DNA of 64,000 nucleotides. It comes from Platynereis dumerilii (taxonomy: Eukaryota > Annelida > Polychaeta > Phyllodocida > Nereididae). Every line of letters begins with the position of its first letter. Positions within the stretch are counted from its first letter, which is position 1. The position numbers and the translations under genes are program-made. Under the pieces are notes generated by a model. That model was not told the origin of the DNA. It ran no database searches and saw nothing but the letters and a program-made list of their open reading frames with translations. Below are positions 57,250 through 64,000 of the stretch, piece by piece. The DNA lies in the NCBI GenBank assembly GCA_026936325.1, contig JAPTHN010000024.1:2669501-2733500 (forward strand). Reading direction: 5' to 3'.

Positions 57250-59064
57250 ATGTTCAAACTACTATTTTTGATCGTAATTGTGTTTGTGGCAGCTGTGATG
57301 ATGGCGTCAAATGTACCGGCAGTTTTGATGTTTGATGATTTAGTTGGGCCAGATCGGAAAAACCCTGGGGCACACTGGGACAATTGGGTAAAGCGCCTGG
57401 AAAATTATTTGGTTGCCATCAATGTAACTAACGATTTACGTAAACGAGCCAGCCTCCTACATTTCATAGGCCCCACCAGCTATGAAGATTTTCTGTCCCT
57501 GCCCAACCACGGTGCGACTTACGCAGATGCTAAACAAGCGCTGCAAGAATTTTTTCGACCCCAAGTGAACATTGAATTCGAAATAGCAAATTTTCGATCG
57601 CTTAGACAAAAAGCAGATGAAACTGTCGACGCTTATCACATTCGCCTCCGGCAAAAAGCAGCTACTTGTGCATTCCCCAACATCGACGCTGAAATCAAGT
57701 CTCACTTAATTCAGACCATGCTTGACACCAAAGTGCGCAAAAAAGGACTTTCACGTCAGGGTGCCCAGCTGACACTTGCCGACGTTCTTGCAGAAGCCAG
57801 GAACAACGAACTTGTCAACGTTCAAAATGAGCAAATCGAGAAACAATTTGCTCAGATGTCCGTAAAATCAGACGACACAGCAGCGGTGAACAAATTACGC
57901 AAATACAACATCTTTCAACGGAAGAAGCCAACCGTGAGCACAACTTCAACTTGTTACAATTGTGGTGGACAGTACCCCCATCAAGGCGGACAGCGACAAT
58001 GTCCGGCCTATGGAGCAACATGCAGTTCCTGTAAAAGGAAACATCATTTCACATCGTTCTGCAAATCAAGCGCAACAAGCTCAGCAAACGCTACGACACG
58101 ACCCAAGAATCGATCGTTTCAGAAGAATCGTAAATCGCAAGGAAAATCGCATGGAAAATCACACGGAAAATCCGTTAACACTGTCGAACAAGCACCCGAC
58201 TCGAGCGACGAGGCCGACGAATATGTGTTTTCCATTTATTTTGACAATGCTTCAAATGCCTGTGATTCCTTGACCTTGAACACTACGAACAATGTGTCAA
58301 ATGCTAATGCTCATGCTCATGTGAATGCAAATGCTCCATCAAATGTATCAATTCAATCAAATGTTCAATCAAATGTATCAATTCAATCAAATGTATCAAT
58401 TCAATCAAATGTATCAATTCAATCAAATGCTGTATCAAATGCTCAATCAAATGTATCAATTGTATCAAATGCTCAATCAAATGTATCAAATGCTCAATCA
58501 AATGTATCAAATGTATCAAATGCTCAGTCAAATGTATCAAATGCTCAATCAAATGTGTCATATCAATCAAATGCTCAAGCAAATGCTCTTGAATTTGTGA
58601 TGAACACTGCAAACTTTGCGAACAATGTGTCAAATGAAACTGTGAACAATGTGTCAAATGAAACTGTGAACAAACTGTCAAGTCAATTCTCTGTCAAGAA
58701 TTCAACTTCAAACATTGTAGACTATCCACCTGTGTACTCTGTGAAAATTGGTGATGTAATTCTCAAAGCTATGGCAGATACTGGCGCGTCATGTAACGTG
58801 ATTGATCACATTACTTATCAGAAGTTGTTCAACAATGTGATTCTGTGTGACACAAATTGTAAGATCAACCCTTACGGTGACAATTCAAATATGCTCAAGC
58901 CAATCGGCAAATTTGTAACTGACATATCGTACAACAATAAGTCGATTAGAGATACTGTGTATGTTTTACCAGGAAAGTCAGGTTGTCTTCTAGGTGTCAA
59001 AACTTCCCAGTTGCTAGGCATGATTACAATTCACAAACCACTTCACAACGTAAAATTCACTTAG
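57250..59064 (+). CDS. gag-protease ORF of the LTR element
   Basis: The frame encodes 604 residues: a gag body at about 30-230, two Cys/His zinc-knuckle-like units at about 235-272 (CYNCGG and CSSCKRKHHFTSFC), a basic stretch, then about 120 residues of SNVS/QSNV repeats, and a retropepsin motif ADTGAS near residue 510. The first ~28 residues are strikingly hydrophobic; a start at one of the in-frame ATGs near 57298 would omit most of them. Gag packages the RNA and protease processes the polyprotein. pol lies in a different frame, as in many members of the group. Confidence 0.85.
   Translation: MFKLLFLIVIVFVAAVMMASNVPAVLMFDDLVGPDRKNPGAHWDNWVKRLENYLVAINVTNDLRKRASLLHFIGPTSYEDFLSLPNHGATYADAKQALQEFFRPQVNIEFEIANFRSLRQKADETVDAYHIRLRQKAATCAFPNIDAEIKSHLIQTMLDTKVRKKGLSRQGAQLTLADVLAEARNNELVNVQNEQIEKQFAQMSVKSDDTAAVNKLRKYNIFQRKKPTVSTTSTCYNCGGQYPHQGGQRQCPAYGATCSSCKRKHHFTSFCKSSATSSANATTRPKNRSFQKNRKSQGKSHGKSHGKSVNTVEQAPDSSDEADEYVFSIYFDNASNACDSLTLNTTNNVSNANAHAHVNANAPSNVSIQSNVQSNVSIQSNVSIQSNVSIQSNAVSNAQSNVSIVSNAQSNVSNAQSNVSNVSNAQSNVSNAQSNVSYQSNAQANALEFVMNTANFANNVSNETVNNVSNETVNKLSSQFSVKNSTSNIVDYPPVYSVKIGDVILKAMADTGASCNVIDHITYQKLFNNVILCDTNCKINPYGDNSNMLKPIGKFVTDISYNNKSIRDTVYVLPGKSGCLLGVKTSQLLGMITIHKPLHNVKFT
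58290..58600 (+). repeat. AATGTATCAAATGCTCAATC coding microrepeat in gag
   Basis: Short units of the type CAATCAAATGTATCA tile about 300 bp and encode Ser-Asn-Val-Ser and Gln-Ser-Asn repeats. Other frames of the same bases are also open and are by-products. Confidence 0.8.
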
Positions 59065-59122
59065 CACAGTAGCAGAAAGTGTTAGTCAGAGTTATCCAAA
59101 TCTTGTCAAAGGGATAGGCAAG

Positions 59123-61876
59123 ATGAAAGACAAGCAGTTCAAACTTCACATTGACAGATCTTATCCTGCAGTTATTCAGCGCTGTAGACGAGTTCCTTTC
59201 CATGTTCGTTCACTTGTAGAGAAAGAGTTAGATCGATTGTTGAAAAATGACATTATTGAACCGGCTGATGGTCCCACGACCTGGGTATCTCCCATCGTAG
59301 TAGTGCCGAAACCTAGTGATCCTAGTGCAGTTAGGTTATGTGTAGACATGAAAGAGGCAAACAAAGCTATTGTTAGGGAAAGACATCCTATGCCTACTTT
59401 AGATGATCTATCTGAACACCTCAAAGATTGTACTATCTTCAGTAAGATTGATCTTCGCCAAGGTTACTTACAGCTAGAACTAGACCCAGAGAGTAGAGAT
59501 CTGACAACGTTCATTACTCATAAAGGACTATTCAGGTCAAAGCGTCTTAGTTTTGGTATCAACAGTGCGAGCGAAATCTTTCAGAAAGCTATCGAAGATG
59601 CTATTGCAGATGTTTCTCAAGCAAAGAACATATCTGATGATGTTATCATTGGTGCAAGCACTCAAGCCGAGCATGATATTGCTCTTAACAAGGTCTTAGA
59701 CAATCTATCAGCTAGAGGTCTAACTATCAATTTGCCAAAATGTGTGTTCAACACTGATTCAGTCAAGTACTATGGCATGATCTTTTCAGGTGCTGGTATG
59801 CAACCTGATCCTATCAAGGTCGAAGCTCTGTCTCAATTAGCTCCACCTACCAACGTATCGGAGGTGCAAAGTCTTCTCGGAATGTTGAATTTTTGTGCTA
59901 GACTAGTTCCCAACTTTTCTACTTTAACAGCGCCCATGCGCAAACTTCTTAGAAAAGATGTGTCATTTGAATGGTCAACCCAACAACAAAGTGCTTTCGA
60001 CACTATTGTTCAATGGCTTCAGACTGATCCCGTCTTAGCCTACTTTGACACAAATCTAGGTAGCCAAATTTCGGTCGATGCATCCCCAGTCGGATTAGGC
60101 GCAGTGTTGAGTCAGAAGGATAATCAAGGAAATTCTAGAATTATCGCCTACGCCAGTAGATCTTTAACAGACACCGAGCAACGCTACTCTCAACTCGAGC
60201 GAGAAGCTCTTGGTATTGTGTGGTCATGTGAGCGATTTCACATCTACATTTACGGCAAGCCTGTGACCGTAATGACCGACCACAAACCATTGCTAGGAAT
60301 ATTTTCCAAATCAGGAAATAAACTTCCCACTAGATTAGAAAGGTGGCAACTCCGCCTTCAGCCCTACATGCCTGACATCAAGTATGCCCCCGGCAAAGAA
60401 AACCCTGCCGATTACTTGTCACGGCATCCCATTGCGAGTCAATATGATGACAGATCAGCCGACGTAGCTGAAGAATATCTTAAGTTCATCTCCCACAATG
60501 CTGTTCCCACAGCAATGACTCTGCAAGAAATAGCCGATGTTTCGGTTAAAGACCCCACTTTCACTGTAGTGAAAGAACTGATTAAATCAGGTAAATGGTA
60601 CCTAGTCAATGACAGTACTCATTGGAACGCAGACATTGATGTCAATTGCTTACAATCTTTGTCTAAAGTCAAATCTGAATTGAGTGTAACTCAAGAGGGT
60701 ATCTTATTGAGAGGTTCGCGAATTCTCATTCCCCCACTCTTACAGAAACAGGTCGTAGACTTAGCACATATCGGGCATCAAGGTATCGTCAAAACCAAAA
60801 TGTTGCTCAGAGAAAAGGTATGGTTTCCAGGTCTAGATCAGTTAGTTGAGGACAAGATTAGCTCGTGCATTCCATGTAAATGTACTCATGACTCCAAACC
60901 CCGTACTCCCTTACAAATGACTAAGTTACCAGATAAACCTTGGTCAAGTGTATGTACTGATTTCTTTGGACCATTGCCATCTGGACATTATCTCATGGTC
61001 GTAGCAGATGAGTATAGCAGATTTCCCGAAGTTGAAGTTCTCAAATCTCTCTCCGCCAAACCTGTCATCTTGAAATTTGACAAGATATTTGCTTCTAGAG
61101 GTATTCCAGATGTGGTGAAATCAGATAATGGTACTCCATTCCAAAGTTCTGAATTTGCTAACTTTGCAAAAGAGTTAGGATTTAGGCACAAAACTGTGAC
61201 TCCTTATTGGCCTGAAGCAAACGGTCAAGCCGAAAGCTTTATGAAAGGACTAGGCAAAGTAGTCAAGTGTGCTCAGGTAGAAAACAAAGACTGGCAACGT
61301 GAGTTATGCAGATTTCTTAGAAATTATAGGGCCACGCCACATAGTTCAACAGGTGTCGCTCCTGCCACTGCCTTGAATGGCTACACTCTTAAGACCCAAT
61401 TGCCAGAAATTGTTCAAGTTGGTCCTAGACCACATTTCTTAGAGAAGGATAATAGATCCAAAGAAACGATGAAACGTAACGCAGAAAGAACAAGAAACAT
61501 CAAAGAAACTGAAATTAGAATTGGTGATGCAGTTTTAATGAAAGAAACTCTCAAGAAGGGTAAACTGGTTCCACTATTTCAACCCATTCCTTTTAAGGTC
61601 ATAGGTAGAAAGCAGTCTATGATAACAGCTGCAAGAGGTTCTGAGATTAAGACCAGAAATGCAAGTCATTTCAAAAAAGTTAATCTTAGCAGAGATCAAG
61701 TCTCTGACCTACAAAGTGGTACGACTCCTTATGAGCCAGAGTTAGTTCCAACTGATTCCACTCCGTCAGTTCCTACTACTTTAGATTCCACTCCATTAGA
61801 TAGCGGTCAAGCTTCCATGCAAAGACCAAGTAGGACCCTGCGTAAACCTAAAAGGTTGAATGATTATGTTCAGTGA
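59123..61876 (+). CDS. pol ORF: reverse transcriptase, RNase H, integrase
   Basis: The 917-residue frame carries RT (FSKIDLRQGYLQL near 107, NISDD near 168), RNase H (SVDASPVGLGAVLSQ near 316, LEREALGIVW, DHKPLL), an H2C2 integrase zinc finger (HIGHQG near 548, CIPCKC) and the DDE core (CTDFFG near 611, KSDNGTPF near 665, EANGQAE near 697). The tail is Thr/Ser/Pro and Arg/Lys-rich. It converts the element RNA to DNA and inserts it into the genome. Confidence 0.9.
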   Translation: MKDKQFKLHIDRSYPAVIQRCRRVPFHVRSLVEKELDRLLKNDIIEPADGPTTWVSPIVVVPKPSDPSAVRLCVDMKEANKAIVRERHPMPTLDDLSEHLKDCTIFSKIDLRQGYLQLELDPESRDLTTFITHKGLFRSKRLSFGINSASEIFQKAIEDAIADVSQAKNISDDVIIGASTQAEHDIALNKVLDNLSARGLTINLPKCVFNTDSVKYYGMIFSGAGMQPDPIKVEALSQLAPPTNVSEVQSLLGMLNFCARLVPNFSTLTAPMRKLLRKDVSFEWSTQQQSAFDTIVQWLQTDPVLAYFDTNLGSQISVDASPVGLGAVLSQKDNQGNSRIIAYASRSLTDTEQRYSQLEREALGIVWSCERFHIYIYGKPVTVMTDHKPLLGIFSKSGNKLPTRLERWQLRLQPYMPDIKYAPGKENPADYLSRHPIASQYDDRSADVAEEYLKFISHNAVPTAMTLQEIADVSVKDPTFTVVKELIKSGKWYLVNDSTHWNADIDVNCLQSLSKVKSELSVTQEGILLRGSRILIPPLLQKQVVDLAHIGHQGIVKTKMLLREKVWFPGLDQLVEDKISSCIPCKCTHDSKPRTPLQMTKLPDKPWSSVCTDFFGPLPSGHYLMVVADEYSRFPEVEVLKSLSAKPVILKFDKIFASRGIPDVVKSDNGTPFQSSEFANFAKELGFRHKTVTPYWPEANGQAESFMKGLGKVVKCAQVENKDWQRELCRFLRNYRATPHSSTGVAPATALNGYTLKTQLPEIVQVGPRPHFLEKDNRSKETMKRNAERTRNIKETEIRIGDAVLMKETLKKGKLVPLFQPIPFKVIGRKQSMITAARGSEIKTRNASHFKKVNLSRDQVSDLQSGTTPYEPELVPTDSTPSVPTTLDSTPLDSGQASMQRPSRTLRKPKRLNDYVQ

Positions 61877-62282
61877 GTTAATCATACACATGTTTAAAGT
61901 GTAATGAAGTTTACTTGTTCATGGTTTATATTGTTCTGTGATTTACAACAGTATTAATTTTAAGGTTACAATTTCACAATTCTGTAATCAGTATTGGTAA
62001 CTAAGAACCAACCGTTGAGGTTCAAGATTTTGTATAATCTACAAAGTTTGTGATTGTTAACAAATTTATTGTTAAGTACCTGTTCAGTATTCTTACTGGT
62101 AATGTAAACTTTTACCAAATATATTTACTGGTAAAGTAAATTTGTGTAAAGTAATTTTTATAAAATTCTCAGTAAAATTACAACACTATGTAAAAGTTTA
62201 ACAATTTCAACACTATGTAAAAGGTATATCAAATTTCAACTTTATTGATAGTAAAGGCAAAATTTAACTAACAAAGGGGTAA

Positions 62283-62421
62283 TGTAATGTATTGCCGTTT
62301 CATGTACCGTTCCGTTTACCTAAAGTGAATCCGTATTGCTGCAACGTAATGACGTCACGATCTATTAATAAATATACGGGGCTTCCCATTCAACTACATA
62401 AACTGAGTTGACTATCTTTCA
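62283..62421 (+). repeat. 3' LTR of the gypsy-type element
   Basis: The same 139 bp as the 5' LTR, with no difference seen by eye. It is preceded by the polypurine tract and followed by CTTGG of the target duplication. Confidence 0.92.
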
Positions 62422-63092
62422 CTTGGGAGAGTTGGGCCGCAGGGAGGGTTGGGCCACCCTGATTTTTGTGGAAACTAAAACATTTTTGACAAAGCTGCAG
62501 CCACCAAAATTTTATAAAAATAATTATCTTTCAAATGATGTAAAATACTTGGCTAATTTGCTTGTCATGATCTTTAGAGAGTAGAAAATTCGAATTTTGA
62601 CGATAAACGAAAAATGAGTCATGTTATGAGTTTTTAATTGTCTGTCAGACAACAAGGACTGATAAAATTTTCCCTGGCATGCTTGATAGGTTTGACTATT
62701 CAGCTGTTACTGACATATTTTGGAAAATTATCAGACAACCAGTTTTGTCATAATTCGTATTAAGAAAAAAATTGAGGAATGGGGGTGAGTTGGGACAGTG
62801 CCACAACTGTCCCCACATGTGTTGCATTTACCAAGATTCATTTTTATTAAGACAGAAGAACTTTCCTAGAACAATTTTCAACAGCGACTGAATATTTTTA
62901 GGCCTTATTACGTTTCATGGTCTAATAAAATTAAAAATCAGGAAATCTAGTTTGGGAGAGTTGGGCCGTCAGGCCGAGGCTTAAGTCTGACAGCAAACTA
63001 GTTTTGAAAGAGGCCTCAATTCGGGATTTATAATGACTTCTTTGACCATTATACTACAAGTTAAAAATATTACTGCCTCAAGTACAGCTTCA

Positions 63093-63252
63093 CAGTGGCG
63101 GATCCAGACAGGGTCATCTAGGGGGGGCCCGGGCATCTTTCAGCATTCGCGGGCCCGCGTCGCGGCGTATTTTCTTCAAAATACCATTATTAACCTCAGT
63201 GGTCTAGGGGGGGCCCGTGCCCCCTAGGCCCCCCCCCCTGTATCCGCCACTG
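63093..63252. mobile_element. 160-bp element with CAGTGGCGGAT inverted ends
   Basis: CAGTGGCGGATCCAG at the left and the inverse of CTGTATCCGCCACTG at the right differ by one base over 15. Inside are mirrored G and C tracts around GGGGGGGCCCGGG. The ends resemble widespread hAT-type MITEs. I see no target duplication. It is nested in the TA-flanked transposon. Confidence 0.7.
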
Positions 63253-63593
63253 GGCGGCCTTCACCGAACCAAACATATTGCAGTCGCCAGATATATTTTC
63301 AAGGATTTCTAGATTCAATACATGCATTAAGCATCTTTATATAATCATAACTGTCAGCAGGAGGCACATGAATGTAAAAAGTGGCCCAACTCTCCCAAGC
63401 TTCCCCTACTATGAAGGAAAAAATTATTTGCATGCCACAATATTATCAAATAAGTGAAATGTACAAGGTCAACTATTACATTTCCATCATATCTGTATGT
63501 TATTTGGAAAAATGACGCTGCTTCTGCAATATTCAAATTCGAATTGCATACGCTTGTATTGTCTTATAGGGTGTTATTGGTACGCATGCGCGT

Positions 63594-64000
63594 GATCCAT
63601 CCCTCCCCATGTGAACCAGTTGGTGGTATCTAAGTTCTCAATGTATAGCTTACATTTTAAATCAGACTAACATCAATGATATCAATCATATAGTGATGCA
63701 TTCCACACTCCACAGGGTGCACCACTTTATGAGATTGAGAGATGTAAGTCTACCATTGCTGCGTATCATCTATCCCCCCCCCCCCGCCTCCCCATGTGGA
63801 CCAGTTCGGGTATCCTAGGCCAAATTCTCAATGTACAGCTTACACTTTACATCAGACCGACATCAATCATATCAATCATAAACAGATATATGCAGCACCA
63901 CTTTATGAGACATGTTTAGATATATTGTTTACAAGTCCGCTGCAACTATTGCTGCAAATCATTCATCCATCCCCTCCGCATATGGACCAGTTCGGGTATC
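63594..64000. repeat. ~168-bp tandem repeat, right block
   Basis: At least two units with ACATCAAT, TAGTGATGCA and CACCACTTTATGAGA resume after about 6.9 kb of other DNA and run to the window edge. The block belongs to the array at 55960-56660. Confidence 0.85.

Larger units (their letters stand above)
56845..62421 (+). mobile_element. gypsy-type (Mag-like) LTR retrotransposon, apparently whole and recent
   Basis: This 5,577-bp element has two 139-bp LTRs that I read as identical, bounded by the 5-bp target duplication CTTGG (56840-56844 and 62422-62426). A candidate primer-binding site starts TGGCTACGAGG at 56985, and a purine tract ACAAAGGGG precedes the 3' LTR. The order gag, protease, reverse transcriptase, RNase H, integrase is that of Ty3/gypsy elements. 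The NISDD form of the RT active-site motif is, to my knowledge, seen in the Mag/SURL group common in echinoderms. Identical LTRs imply a very young insertion. No envelope gene is seen. Confidence 0.92.
56833..63406. mobile_element. TA-flanked inverted-repeat DNA transposon, split by later insertions
   Basis: The right terminus GGCCCAACTCTCCCAAGCTTCCCC (63383-63406) is mirrored by GGGGAAGCTTGG at 56833-56844 and GGGAGAGTTGGGCC from 62425, which lie on either side of the LTR element. Both outer ends are flanked by TA (56831-56832, 63407-63408), as in Tc1/mariner-type elements. Without the LTR insert it would be about 1 kb. It encodes no transposase. A second copy of GGGAGAGTTGGGCC occurs inside at about 62954. 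Confidence 0.75.

Noticed and set aside
58304-58681. Open frames in other registers across the gag repeat tract
   Set aside because: The repeat unit lacks stops in several frames; only the gag register continues into known domains.
56845-62421. An endogenous retrovirus with an envelope gene
   Set aside because: After the integrase only ~400 bp of noncoding DNA precedes the 3' LTR; no envelope frame exists, so it is a retrotransposon.

Overview
This is eukaryotic, intron-rich, AT-rich DNA from a metazoan, with no bacterial or viral genome architecture. Fibronectin type II (FN2) modules beside PAN/apple modules, dense small inverted-repeat DNA transposons, an LTR element of the Mag-like gypsy type and many copies of the octamer TAGGCCTA suggest a marine invertebrate deuterostome. 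An echinoderm is my best guess, by inference only; nothing in the window proves the species.

The left 30 kb carries one large plus-strand gene whose 5' end lies outside the window. I can place 20 exons (346-28040) encoding about 3,565 residues. In order they give nine single-exon FN2 modules (the eighth behind a Ser/Thr/Pro linker), a tenth FN2 split over two exons, a single 5.4 kb mucin-like Thr/Pro/Ser exon, two more FN2 modules, a short linker, four PAN/apple modules, and a Thr/Ser/Lys-rich terminal exon. Every internal exon is a multiple of three and begins and ends in phase 1, so the gene is a chain of exchangeable cassettes. No transmembrane segment or GPI signal is visible at the C-terminus. 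The product is probably a very large secreted glycoprotein with Cys-rich binding modules at both ends of a mucin stalk. The introns hold decayed exon-tail copies, palindromic elements and a 3.2 kb fold-back element. A long AT-rich 3' UTR probably ends near 30190.

From 30 to 57 kb the window is mostly repeats: small terminal-inverted-repeat elements, a 2.3 kb fold-back element, a 103-bp satellite with a 406-bp higher-order unit, several minisatellites, a hAT-like element with an 8-bp target duplication, and tRNA-derived SINE heads. The one possible gene here is a weak two-exon 3' end (43127-44560) with a good polyadenylation site.

From 57 to 64 kb there is a nest of insertions. A 168-bp tandem repeat is interrupted by a segment that contains a TA-flanked inverted-repeat DNA transposon. 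That transposon has been invaded by a recent gypsy-type LTR retrotransposon (56845-62421, identical 139-bp LTRs, 5-bp target duplication) and separately by a small CAGTGGCGGAT-ended element.
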